From Photobacterium rosenbergii (GTDB lineage Bacteria; Pseudomonadota; Gammaproteobacteria; Enterobacterales; Vibrionaceae): DNA of 64,000 bases. Positions within the stretch are counted from its first letter, which is position 1. Every line of letters begins with the position of its first letter. The notes under the pieces are model-generated. The model was not told the DNA's origin. It did no database searches and saw only the letters and a program-made list of their open reading frames with translations. Below are positions 8,885-17,409 of this stretch, in pieces. The DNA lies in NCBI RefSeq assembly GCF_003026455.1, contig NZ_PYMB01000018.1, positions 35,218 through 99,217 on the forward strand, given 5' to 3'. The position numbers and the translations under genes are program-made.

Positions 8885-9187
8885 CTAAAGTGCGATTGTC
8901 ATATCTTCCCGGCAGCTACTTACCTGGCCATCCGGCGAGAACTCATCATAGGGATCGATAACCCTGAGGGTCACACTGGTGATCCCAAGAGGCCGTAATA
9001 GATCCCCCGCCTGTTCAATCGACTGGAACTTGACCATCTCGCCGCCATCGGTCTTTAGCGGCTCAAGGTGATGTTTATACTCGACCTCTATCAAGTAATC
9101 GGAGCAACCAGCATAACTCGTCAGGATACACGCAGGGATGGCCCCGTTACCTGCTTTTGTCCAGTGCTTAAGCTGTGACAGCTTCAT
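8885..9187 (-). CDS. DUF6482-like small protein
   Basis: A 100-residue protein of unknown function that resembles the small DUF6482 family of Vibrionales and relatives (from memory). It has no signal peptide or membrane segment. It starts MKLSQLKHWTKAG and has an acidic, mixed alpha/beta composition with three cysteines. ATG 9187 was chosen because GGAG lies seven bases upstream; an ATG six codons earlier has no such site. It converges on mutH and diverges from tas. Function unknown. Confidence 0.8.
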   Translation of the reverse strand: MKLSQLKHWTKAGNGAIPACILTSYAGCSDYLIEVEYKHHLEPLKTDGGEMVKFQSIEQAGDLLRPLGITSVTLRVIDPYDEFSPDGQVSSCREDMTIAL

Positions 9188-9363
9188 TTCGCCTCTCCCC
9201 AACATTACCCAATAAAACAGCCCAATACAGCTTAACTATTGGTCACAATCATCCTCCCAGCAAGGTCAGGATAGAGACTCGGTAGGGTGTTGTGGGACTT
9301 CTCACACTATTGAACTCGCGCTATAGTCGAAAAAAGAACATCTGCTGAGTCCAAGGAGGGCTA

Positions 9364-10398
9364 ATGAAATACCACAAGATCCCACACTCGAACCTTGAGG
9401 TCAGCAAAATCTGCCTCGGTACCATGACCTTCGGTGAACAGAACAACGAGCAAGAGGCCCATAGCCAACTTGATTTGGCTTTTGAACGCGGGATCAACTT
9501 TATCGATACCGCAGAAATGTATCCCGTTCCCCCCAATGCTAAAAGCCAAGGGTTAACTGAGACCTATATCGGTAACTGGTTGAAAAAGACCGGCAATAGG
9601 GACAAAGTGGTGCTGGCGACTAAAGTGGCGGGGCCGCGGAATACGCCGTATATCCGGCCTGAGATGGCTCTCGACCGGCGCAATATCCATGATGCCGTTG
9701 AAGCTAGCCTCAATAGGTTGCAAACCGACTATATCGACCTGTACCAAATTCACTGGCCACAGCGCGAAACCAACTGCTTCGGCCAACTCAACTACCAATA
9801 CCAGGAAGATCATTCCGGGGTCACCCTGACCGACTCGCTTGCCGCATTGGACGAATTGGTCCGGGCTGGGAAAATCCGCTATATCGGCCTGTCCAACGAG
9901 ACCCCGTGGGGCGTGATGTCGTTCCTGCGCCTGGCAGAAAAACACAATTTGCCACGGGTTGTCACTATCCAGAACCCCTATAACCTGCTCAACCGCAGCT
10001 TTGAAGTGGGACTATCGGAAATCAGCCACCACGAAGGGGTCGAACTACTAGCCTACTCACCGCTCGCATTCGGTACCCTCAGTGGTAAATACCTCAATGG
10101 CGCTCGTCCAGAAGGCGCACGCTGTACCTTGTTCGAGCGTTTCTCACGTTATTTCAAGCCGCAGGGCATTGCTGCTACCGAAGCCTATGTCAACGTTGCA
10201 CACAAACATGGGCTGGATCCGGCCCAAATGGCATTGGCCTTCGTCAACCAGCGCCCCTTTGTTGCCAGCAATATCATCGGGGCGACGACCCTTGAGCAGC
10301 TTAACGCCAACATCGACAGCCTAGATGTCACGTTGACCGAAGACGCTCTGCAGGATCTCCAAGAAGTCGGAACCCAATACTCCAACCCTTGCCCGTAG
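9364..10398 (+). CDS. tas: Aldo/keto reductase, Tas family
   Basis: A 344-residue NADPH-dependent aldo/keto reductase with a TIM-barrel fold, very similar in length and motifs to E. coli Tas. Catalytic-tetrad residues are visible: Asp and Tyr in FIDTAEMYPVPP, Lys in VVLATKVAGP, His in YQIHWPQ. The C-terminal cofactor site is in IIGATTLEQL. E. coli tas also lies near mutH, so the neighbourhood is conserved. The start has an AAGGAGG site four bases upstream. The physiological substrate is unknown; E. coli tas was named for suppression of tyrosine auxotrophy. Confidence 0.93.
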   Translation: MKYHKIPHSNLEVSKICLGTMTFGEQNNEQEAHSQLDLAFERGINFIDTAEMYPVPPNAKSQGLTETYIGNWLKKTGNRDKVVLATKVAGPRNTPYIRPEMALDRRNIHDAVEASLNRLQTDYIDLYQIHWPQRETNCFGQLNYQYQEDHSGVTLTDSLAALDELVRAGKIRYIGLSNETPWGVMSFLRLAEKHNLPRVVTIQNPYNLLNRSFEVGLSEISHHEGVELLAYSPLAFGTLSGKYLNGARPEGARCTLFERFSRYFKPQGIAATEAYVNVAHKHGLDPAQMALAFVNQRPFVASNIIGATTLEQLNANIDSLDVTLTEDALQDLQEVGTQYSNPCP

Positions 10399-10431
10399 GC
10401 CAACCATCGTTCTCAACAGCAAACTAAAGAC

Positions 10432-10458
10432 AAAAAAAAGCCCCCGTAATACGGGGGC
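10432..10458 (-). terminator. Terminator for the minus-strand DUF1127-like transcript
   Basis: Stem GCCCCCG-TAAT-ACGGGGGC (10440-10458) followed on the minus strand by eight T residues. No T-run follows it on the plus strand, so it mainly serves the transcript from the small gene at 10654-10902. Confidence 0.85.
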
Positions 10459-10653
10459 CGAAAAACATTAGCTCAACCAACTTAGGTAGACACCTTTGTT
10501 GATGCCCGGCTACTTTACCTAACCCTCCACATGGGCTCTAGGCCACATTCGTCGCAAAGCGTTGGTAAATGTTACAAGCCGTGACGGCTGATACCTGTTG
10601 CTAACAGTTGGTCATATTTCCTTCCCCCCGCAAGCGATTTACGGGGGGAAGCG
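10459..10653 (-). ncRNA. Candidate 3'-UTR or small RNA ending at the 10.44-kb terminator
   Basis: About 200 bases between the stop of the DUF1127-like gene and a strong minus-strand terminator, with no gene. It opens with a near-perfect hairpin, CTTCCCCCCG paired with CGGGGGGAAG (10621-10651), just after the stop and without a T-run. A long structured 3' tail ending in an eight-T terminator is how 3'-UTR-derived small RNAs look, but no RNA family is recognised. Confidence 0.3.
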
Positions 10654-10902
10654 TTACGTGACAAGTCTAGATTTGTATTCCCGTCTCAAATGACGCACCT
10701 TACGACCAGCTGATGTCGCCAAGAGATCTTGGGAGATACGGTGGTCTTTATCTATCCCCATATCTTTGAGCAAGTGCTCTGATAGGTGATATGGCAAGTT
10801 GATTTGAATACGACGGTGTTCTCGCCGCCATAGCGCGTCCTCACGTTTGACATCGAGTTGAACAAGAAAGACTGCAAGGCGTAAATAGACTGAGTGGCGC
10901 AT
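10654..10902 (-). CDS. Small DUF1127-like protein
   Basis: An 82-residue basic protein beginning MRHSVYLRLAVFLVQLD and containing RIQINLPYHLSEHLLKDMGI. That pattern (arginine-rich helix, then xxLLxDIGI) resembles the DUF1127 (YjiS) motif of small proteins linked to RNA or phosphate physiology. ATG 10902 has GGAG nine bases upstream; the TTG five codons earlier is unlikely. It is preceded by a 22-codon leader-like ORF with alternative hairpins and followed by a structured 3' region. Function unknown. Confidence 0.75.
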   Translation of the reverse strand: MRHSVYLRLAVFLVQLDVKREDALWRREHRRIQINLPYHLSEHLLKDMGIDKDHRISQDLLATSAGRKVRHLRREYKSRLVT

Positions 10903-10988
10903 AATAGTGCTCTCCAATTAATTTAATAGTTAATAAGAGGGACACAGATCCTGCCGTTCAGGCTGACAACATAAGCAAAACTTAACTA

Positions 10989-11027
10989 GCCGCGACAGAA
11001 ATCCGCGGCCCATTTACACAGCGGATT
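10989..11027 (-). promoter_or_regulatory. Overlapping alternative hairpins upstream of the DUF1127-like gene
   Basis: On the minus strand two stems share bases and cannot form together. One is AATCCGC paired with GCGGATT (11000-11006 with 11021-11027). The other is GCCGCG paired with CGCGGC (10989-10994 with 11004-11009). The first begins five bases after the stop of a 22-codon ORF. This resembles attenuation or a translation-coupled switch. The second stem lacks a good T-run, so transcription termination is uncertain. Confidence 0.4.
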
Positions 11028-11031
11028 GCCG

Positions 11032-11100
11032 TTAATGATTTGGTTTGGCGCAGGTATCACCGAATGAACAGGTGTGCGACATCAAGATACTACTTTGCAT
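11032..11100 (-). CDS. Putative 22-residue leader peptide
   Basis: A short frame beginning MQSSILMSHT and ending CAKPNH, with an ideal GGAGG site seven bases before the ATG (11108-11112). It has four serines and a CSFGDTC pair of cysteines. It ends just before the alternative hairpins and about 130 bases upstream of the DUF1127-like gene. The strong ribosome-binding site argues that it is translated; whether it is a leader or a small functional protein is unknown. Confidence 0.45.
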   Translation of the reverse strand: MQSSILMSHTCSFGDTCAKPNH

Positions 11101-11289
11101 ATCAGTTCCTCCGGTAATAAGTTATGAAGATGTGAAATATGGGTTTATTGTAACAAGCCGTGATTACAAAACAACCACTTACCTTGCCGCTGGCGATAAA
11201 AACAACAATCTCCTGCATTTATCCCCAGATAGCAATGAAATATGAATGAATTACCTACATAGAGATAAATGGCAGAGCAAGGCTCCGGC

Positions 11290-12624
11290 TCAGCCTTGGC
11301 GAAAGTGCTTGGGCGGCGGAACAAGATCATGCTTATTGAGTAACCGGTACATGGTTGCCCTTGATACGCCAAGCTCCCTCGCGGCAGCTGAAATCTGGCC
11401 CTTGTTGTTTTCAAGCACAGCGAGGATCGCCCCCCGTTCAGAGTCCGCCCGGATTTTCTTCAGGCTCTGCTTGTCATCCATGATCCTTGGCAAATCGAGA
11501 TGATCCGCTTCAAGCACCTTGTCATCGGCCAACAATATCGCCCTCTTGATATGGCCAATCATCTCCCTGACATTACCAGGCCATGAATAACTGGCTAACA
11601 ACTGGCCTGCTTCCGGTGAGAGTTGTTTGACTGGGCTGTTGTATTGGCGGGCAAATTTCAGCATAAAAAACTCAGCCAACAACACGATATCCTCACCCCG
11701 CTCGCGCAGGGCCGGTACCATCACACCAAGGGCATTGAGGCGGAAATAGAGCTCCTCACTCAGAAGTCCAGATTCCAACAACTCTTCTTGGCTATAACGG
11801 GTAGAGACTATCAACCTGATATCTGCCGAGACCTTTCGGCCCGTTTCGGTTATAAAGGCCTCATCTTCAAGCAGACGAACCAATTCTTGCTGGCGAGGAA
11901 GATCAAGCTGGGTAATTTCATCCAAAAACAGCACGCCACCATCGGCGGCTTCAAGGCAACATTGTTCAGGCTTGCCTGTACTGGTTTCGACCATCCAACT
12001 CTCAGGTAGGGATTCGCAATTGACGCTGACAAACGCCCCTTTGCCCCGAGTGGAGGCTTGATGGATTGCCTGGGCAACCAATTCTTTACCGGTACCGATT
12101 TCCCCCTGAACCAGGACAGGCACATCAGCCATTGCGATGCGCTTCACGTGGTTGCGCAACTTTTTCATCGCCGCCTGCTCTCCTTGCAAGCCGGATTGGC
12201 CAAACACGCCAAGTTGTGGCCACACCCGGTGCTCAAGATGGAGCATACCTAATTGGTGCCCGATCGTATCAAGCAGTTGGGATTCAGGCACTGGATCGGT
12301 GAAATAATCAATACAGAAATTCACAATGAACTGGCAGATAGAATCATGGGCTAATTGTCGCTCCTGTACCAACGCTAACCAACGCACCTGCTTATTGCGG
12401 TTGACCAGTCCAGCAACCCCCTGCAGGCTAAAATCATCACGGGTGAGATCAACAACACCAATACACGGCCCAAGTTCCAACATCAGTGACTCTGCCGCCC
12501 GGAGATCGTAACAGCGATGGCAAGCCCAGCCCGCTTTCTCCAGCACCTTGATCCATGTTGGGGTCCCTCCCCCCAATATCACCAATGTTCCCAAGACAGC
12601 GTTGTTTCCCTGTATTCTTTTCAT
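11290..12624 (-). CDS. vpsR: VpsR-type transcriptional regulator
   Basis: A 444-residue protein, the same length as V. cholerae VpsR, the cyclic-di-GMP-responsive activator of biofilm polysaccharide genes. It has an N-terminal receiver-like domain (about 1-135) with Asp59 in GVVDLTRDD, then an AAA+ domain with Walker A GEIGTGKE (about 174-181) and Walker B VLFLDEI (about 231-237), then a Fis-type helix-turn-helix (AARELGVSRATMYRLLNK). The GAFTGA loop that contacts sigma-54 is missing, as in VpsR, so action through sigma-70 is expected. ATG 12624 has GGAAGGG seven bases upstream. It is flanked by the DUF1127-like gene and a symporter. No vps genes are in this window. Confidence 0.88.
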   Translation of the reverse strand: MKRIQGNNAVLGTLVILGGGTPTWIKVLEKAGWACHRCYDLRAAESLMLELGPCIGVVDLTRDDFSLQGVAGLVNRNKQVRWLALVQERQLAHDSICQFIVNFCIDYFTDPVPESQLLDTIGHQLGMLHLEHRVWPQLGVFGQSGLQGEQAAMKKLRNHVKRIAMADVPVLVQGEIGTGKELVAQAIHQASTRGKGAFVSVNCESLPESWMVETSTGKPEQCCLEAADGGVLFLDEITQLDLPRQQELVRLLEDEAFITETGRKVSADIRLIVSTRYSQEELLESGLLSEELYFRLNALGVMVPALRERGEDIVLLAEFFMLKFARQYNSPVKQLSPEAGQLLASYSWPGNVREMIGHIKRAILLADDKVLEADHLDLPRIMDDKQSLKKIRADSERGAILAVLENNKGQISAAARELGVSRATMYRLLNKHDLVPPPKHFRQG

Positions 12625-12803
12625 CTGCAATCCCTTCCGGCCAGAGCAAGCCTGTTAGCTGATAAGTCATACCCAGCGCAAAGATACCCCTTGTTAACGG
12701 CAAGGCCGCCGCCAGCTAACTACCACGATTTAACTAATGCGCAATTAATTTAATATTAAAATTGTAGTCAAGTCTGGCGGATGGAAGAAATTTTGGACGC
12801 AAA

Positions 12804-12828
12804 TAAAAAAAGCGCCCGCAGGCGCTTT
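12804..12828 (-). terminator. Terminator after the dicarboxylate symporter
   Basis: Stem AAAGCGCC-CGCA-GGCGCTTT with a T-run on the minus strand, 28 bases after the stop. Confidence 0.9.
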
Positions 12829-12855
12829 CATATTTCATACTTTTACAACAAAGCG

Positions 12856-14130
12856 TTAGCTAACAGTCACCTGTTCACCCTGGGCCTCTGTTTCTGCTGT
12901 ACCAATCTCATTCTCTGACTTGGCAACAATGGTGTTTACAGCAGTGTCACCAACAACGTTTGAACTGGTACAGAACATATCATTGATTCGGTCAACCGCA
13001 GCAATGATCGCCAAACCTTCAGGTGGTAGGCCTAGTTGGTGAAGGAGTACACCAACCATTACCACACCGCCGCCTGGTACGCCACCAGCACCGATTGAAA
13101 GTAGCAGGATAGTCAGGCCAAGGGTAAAGATATCAGCGCTGTTGATTGGCTGGCCGAACGCATTCGCTACGAACAGAGTGGCCAATGCGATGTAGATAGA
13201 AACCCCAGACATGTTCATGGTCGCGCCCAATGGAACACCAAAGCCCGCTACCGACTTGGATACGCCAATCTTGTCAGTCAGGGTACGCATAGTGACCGGA
13301 ATGGTTGCATTCGAGCTTGCAGTAGATAGCGAGAACAGAATTTGCTCGCGGGTATGGCGCAGGAACGCACTTGGTTTGATACCTGTTGTTAGGCCAACCA
13401 TCATTGGGTAGAAGAAGAAAATCCAGAACACCAGCATCGATACAACCAACGCCACATAACCGGCAACCGACATCAGGGTATTAGCATCCAATGTCGCACC
13501 CAACTGGATCATCAGGGCAAACACACCAAATGGCGCTAGGCTCATTACCAGACCAACCAGTTTCATCATCACTTCGTTGGCCATTTTGAACGTTTTGATC
13601 GCGGGGCCGCCACGGGTATCCAGCGCCTGGATAGCCAAGCCTGTCAGAATAGCCATGAAGATGATCTGCAGCATGTCGCCGTTAGCAAAAGCTTGCACCG
13701 GGTTGCTTGGTACGATGTTAACAATCAGCGAGAAAATATCCGGCGTTTCGGTCGTGGTCAGTTGCACTGACTCTGTCACTGTCCCTGCCAAGTTCGCACC
13801 CGCGCCCGGCTGGAAAATCATACCTATGGTCAAGGCCGCCGTAATCGCGATAATGGTATTGATAATGTATAGAGCAAAAGTTTTACCACCAAGGCGACCA
13901 AATGCAGTGATGTCTTTCAGTTCAACGATGCCGCACACAATCGACACGTACACCAAAGGAACAACCAAGAGTTTGATCAGTGAAACAAACATGCCGCCAG
14001 CACCTTCCGCTAGGCCGAGCACATAAGTATCCATCAAGGTCACGCCGTTAAACAGGTACTGAATTGCCGTACCGAGGATCAGGCCGGCAAACAAGCCTGT
14101 AAATATCTTTCCTGATAGCGATTTCTTCAT
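12856..14130 (-). CDS. Dicarboxylate/amino acid:cation symporter (DAACS family)
   Basis: A 424-residue inner-membrane carrier of the glutamate/aspartate/dicarboxylate:cation family (PF00375). The serine-rich re-entrant loop is clear (FSLSTASSNATIPVT), as are the NMSG motif (GATMNMSGVSIY) and the second loop and binding helix (GAGGVPGGGVVM, then DRINDMFCTSSNVVGD). The Arg or Asp in these helices separates amino-acid from dicarboxylate carriers; here Asp-Arg-Ile-Asn-Asp points to acidic amino acids or C4-dicarboxylates. Start ATG 14130 has GGAG seven bases upstream. Monocistronic. Confidence 0.9.
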   Translation of the reverse strand: MKKSLSGKIFTGLFAGLILGTAIQYLFNGVTLMDTYVLGLAEGAGGMFVSLIKLLVVPLVYVSIVCGIVELKDITAFGRLGGKTFALYIINTIIAITAALTIGMIFQPGAGANLAGTVTESVQLTTTETPDIFSLIVNIVPSNPVQAFANGDMLQIIFMAILTGLAIQALDTRGGPAIKTFKMANEVMMKLVGLVMSLAPFGVFALMIQLGATLDANTLMSVAGYVALVVSMLVFWIFFFYPMMVGLTTGIKPSAFLRHTREQILFSLSTASSNATIPVTMRTLTDKIGVSKSVAGFGVPLGATMNMSGVSIYIALATLFVANAFGQPINSADIFTLGLTILLLSIGAGGVPGGGVVMVGVLLHQLGLPPEGLAIIAAVDRINDMFCTSSNVVGDTAVNTIVAKSENEIGTAETEAQGEQVTVS

Positions 14131-14478
14131 CGTCCATCTCCAGTCTGTTGTGCTTGTAAAAACTCTGTTTACTTCCTATTCCCGCTGTCTATCGCGAGAT
14201 TGGGCGTCATTTTACACAGCCAAGACAAACTTAAAAGAACAATTTTTACAATTTAGCTACAGTTGAAACACAAAATCAATCACTAACATAAAATTAAAAA
14301 CACAAAACAAAACACCAAACCCCAAGCAAAACGGCAACTTATTCACAATATGAATAGCAGAATGTGTGGCGACTTATTGCTTTGCCTACAAGGTTATCAA
14401 TTACGTAAAACGTGTGCTTTGTCACATCCAAAAATTCATTATATGAACATTTTTCCACCGATTTTATTATTGGAAACC
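14131..14478. other. AT-rich intergenic region, symporter/lysS
   Basis: About 350 bases with no credible gene; it presumably holds the symporter promoter. A possible plus-strand reading frame starting at 14350 has no ribosome-binding site and runs through the lysS terminator. I see no other structure. Confidence 0.6.
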
Positions 14479-14506
14479 AAAAAAAAGCCACCCCGTAGGG
14501 TGGCTT
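14479..14506 (-). terminator. Terminator after lysS
   Basis: Stem AGCCACCC-CGTA-GGGTGGCT with eight or more T residues on the minus strand, closing the xerD-to-lysS cluster. Confidence 0.92.
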
Positions 14507-14528
14507 CATCAATCACGATAAGCGAGGC

Positions 14529-16040
14529 TTATGCGTTGTTGTTCTGCGGGCGCATTGCCGGGAACAACAGCACGTCACGGATCGTGTGAGTATTGGTAAA
14601 CAGCATTGCCAGGCGGTCGATACCGATACCTTGACCAGCTGTTGGCGGCAAGCCGTGCTCTAGCGCAGTGATATAGTCTGCATCGTAGAACATAGCTTCG
14701 TCATCACCTGCGTCTTTCGCTTCAACCTGTGCCTTGAAACGTGCGTCCTGATCTTCTGCATCGTTAAGCTCAGAGAAGCCATTCGCCACTTCACGGCCAC
14801 CGATGAAGAACTCGAAACGGTCTGTGAAGAACGGGTTGTCATCGCTACGGCGAGCCAGTGGTGAGATGTCCGCTGGGTAGCCAGTGATGAAGGTTGGCTG
14901 GATCAGTTTAGGCTCAGCCGTCTCACCGAAGATTTCCTCAAGCAGCTGACCACAGGTCCAGAAATCTTCCACTTCAACGTGAACAGACTTGGCGATAGAC
15001 ACCATCAGCTCACGGTTCTGCAGATCTTCTTCTGTTAGGGCCTGGATTTGCTCGTGGTTCGGGTTGTAGTGTTTGATCGCCTCGAACATGCTCATGCGTG
15101 CGTAAGTGCCACCGAACTCAACCGTCTCGTCACCGTAAGGCATCGAGGTTGAACCCAGTACATCCATTGCTACCGTGCTCAGCATTTCTTCGGTCAGATC
15201 CATCAGATCTTTGTAGTCCGCGTATGCCTGATAGAATTCCATCATGGTGAATTCTGGGTTGTGGCGAGGCGATAGGCCTTCGTTACGGAAGTTACGGTTG
15301 ATCTCGAAAACACGGTCGAAACCACCCACAACCAAACGCTTCAGGTATAGCTCAGGAGCAACACGCAGGTACATATCGATATCCAGCGCATTGTGACGGG
15401 TGATGAACGGACGCGCCGTCGCACCGCCAGGGATCACGTGCATCATTGGCGTTTCAACTTCAAGGTAGCCTTTCGACATCATGAAGTTACGGATTGCCGC
15501 TACCAGTTTAGAACGGATGATGAACGCGTTGCGAGAATCGTCGTTCACGATCAGGTCAACGTAACGCTGACGGTAACGCATTTCCTGGTCAGTCAGACCG
15601 TGGAACTTCTCTGGTAGAGGACGCAGTGCTTTGGTTAGCAGCTCGTACTCGTCCATGTTCACGTAAAGATCACCCTTGCCTGACTTGTGCAGGGCACCTT
15701 TAACACCGATGATGTCACCGATATCAAGGCCAGCGTATTTCTCTTTCAGCTCTTTCTGAACATTCTTGTCGGCGTATGCCTGAATGCGGCCAGAAACGTC
15801 TTGGATAGCCAGGAATGGACCACGCTTAGCCATGATACGGCCAGCAATTGCCACTACGTGACCGGCTTCAGCAAGCTCTTCTTTGCTTAGCTCGCCGTAT
15901 TTAGCCTGCAGATCTGCCGCTAGGCTATCGCGACGGAAATCATTCGGGTGGCCGTTTGCCTTGCATTTTTCGCGGATTTTATCCAATTTCGCGCGACGTT
16001 CAGCAATCAGCTTATTCTCATCTTGTAATTGATCAGTCAT
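14529..16040 (-). CDS. lysS: Lysyl-tRNA synthetase (class II)
   Basis: A 503-residue class IIb synthetase that charges tRNA-Lys. It has an N-terminal OB-fold anticodon-binding domain (about 60-150) and a class II catalytic core with motif 2 (FRNEGLSPRHNPEFTMMEFY) and motif 3 (GQGIGIDRLAMLF). Length is as in E. coli (505). The ATG at 16040 has AAGGG upstream. It lies 33 bases after prfB, and the prfB-lysS pair is conserved in gammaproteobacteria. Confidence 0.98.
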   Translation of the reverse strand: MTDQLQDENKLIAERRAKLDKIREKCKANGHPNDFRRDSLAADLQAKYGELSKEELAEAGHVVAIAGRIMAKRGPFLAIQDVSGRIQAYADKNVQKELKEKYAGLDIGDIIGVKGALHKSGKGDLYVNMDEYELLTKALRPLPEKFHGLTDQEMRYRQRYVDLIVNDDSRNAFIIRSKLVAAIRNFMMSKGYLEVETPMMHVIPGGATARPFITRHNALDIDMYLRVAPELYLKRLVVGGFDRVFEINRNFRNEGLSPRHNPEFTMMEFYQAYADYKDLMDLTEEMLSTVAMDVLGSTSMPYGDETVEFGGTYARMSMFEAIKHYNPNHEQIQALTEEDLQNRELMVSIAKSVHVEVEDFWTCGQLLEEIFGETAEPKLIQPTFITGYPADISPLARRSDDNPFFTDRFEFFIGGREVANGFSELNDAEDQDARFKAQVEAKDAGDDEAMFYDADYITALEHGLPPTAGQGIGIDRLAMLFTNTHTIRDVLLFPAMRPQNNNA

Positions 16041-16073
16041 GGGTTAACCCTTAAATGTTTTAACCGGAGTCGG

Positions 16074-17172
16074 TTACAGACCTGATTTCAGGCTGGCTTC
16101 AATAAAACGGTCTAAATCGCCGTCAAGTACGGCCTGGGTGTTACGATTTTCCACCCCGGTACGTAAATCTTTAATACGGGAGTCATCCAGCACGTAAGAA
16201 CGGATCTGGCTACCCCAGCCAATGTCAGACTTGGCGTCTTCGTTGGCCTGCTTCTCAGCATTCTGCTTTTGCATCTCAAGCTCGAACAGTTTTGCTTTCA
16301 ACTGCTTCATCGCCTGATCTTTGTTCTTGTGCTGAGAACGGTCGTTCTGACACTGCACCACGGTATTGGTTGGTACGTGGGTAATACGTACCGCCGATTC
16401 GGTGGTGTTAACGTGCTGACCACCGGCACCCGAGGCACGGTATACGTCAATACGCAGATCAGAAGGGTTAATATCGATATCGATATTATCGTCCACTTCC
16501 GGGTAGATAAACGCAGAAGAGAAAGACGTATGGCGGCGGCCGCCTGAATCAAATGGTGACTTACGTACTAGGCGGTGTACACCGGTTTCGGTACGTAACC
16601 AGCCGTAAGCGTACTCACCGCTGATACGGACTGTTGCCGACTTCAGGCCAGCCACATCACCTTCTGATACTTCGATCACTTCGGTCTTGAAGCCTTTGGC
16701 TTCTGCCCAGCGCAGGTACATGCGGAGCATCATCGATGTCCAGTCCTGTGCTTCTGTACCGCCCGAACCTGCCTGCAGGTCGATGTAGCAGTCAGAGCTA
16801 TCGTGATCGCCAGAAAACATACGACGGAACTCAAGCTTGGCCAGTTTGCCCTCTAGCTCAGCGAGTTCTGGTTCAATCTCGTCGAACGTCTCTTGGTCTT
16901 CTTCTTCCACCGCCAGTTCCAGCAGACCTTCAACGTCTTCAACGCCTTGGTCCAACTGATCGATGGTATCAACAATCGCTTCTAATGATGAACGCTCTTT
17001 GCCCAGCGCCTGTGCGCGCTCTGGCTCATTCCATACATCAGGTTGCTCTAATTCTGCATTGACCTCTTCTAGACGCTCTTTCTTGGCATCATAGTCAAAG
17101 GTACCCCCTAAGGATGTCAGTACGCGCTGATACATCCTCAAGTCGGTTTTTAATAGGATTAATCTCGAACAT
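16074..17172 (-). CDS. prfB: Peptide chain release factor 2, programmed +1 frameshift
   Basis: RF2, which releases peptides at UGA and UAA. The gene starts at ATG 17172 (MFEINPIKNRLEDVS...). After 25 codons it meets an in-frame TGA at 17097-17095. The site reads AGGGGG (17109-17104), TAC, CTT, TGA, C: the internal Shine-Dalgarno and CUU-UGA-C slip of the classical autoregulated frameshift. The second frame continues to 16074, giving 365 residues in all, as in E. coli. In that numbering the SPF recognition motif is at 205-207 and the catalytic GGQ at 250-252. Annotation that starts downstream of the TGA would miss the N-terminus. Confidence 0.98.
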
Positions 17173-17409
17173 TGCCACTCTTCATAGCCGAAATGGACAT
17201 AACCGGAGGATTCTATCGAATTGTAGATAGAATATACAGGGAAAAGGGAAGGGAAACGGTGAATTTATTTTATTAACCCGATCACAAAAAAGCCGCCGGT
17301 AACAGAGAAGCCATATTTCAGTAAGCATCCCCGTCACAGGAGGACTGACAAAGCCTATTTGGCCTGCCAGATCAAATGAGATCTCGGGTTAAAAACGGCC
17401 GAGAACAGG

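Noticed and set aside
11045..11245. 66-codon plus-strand frame upstream of the vpsR end
   Set aside because: It runs antisense to the leader-like ORF and hairpins and has no ribosome-binding site.
11290..12624. Standard sigma-54-dependent activator
   Set aside because: The GAFTGA loop is absent, so it is better described as a VpsR-type regulator.
17173..17409. Terminator between recJ and prfB
   Set aside because: The GCCGCC...T-run near 17290 has no matching second stem arm.
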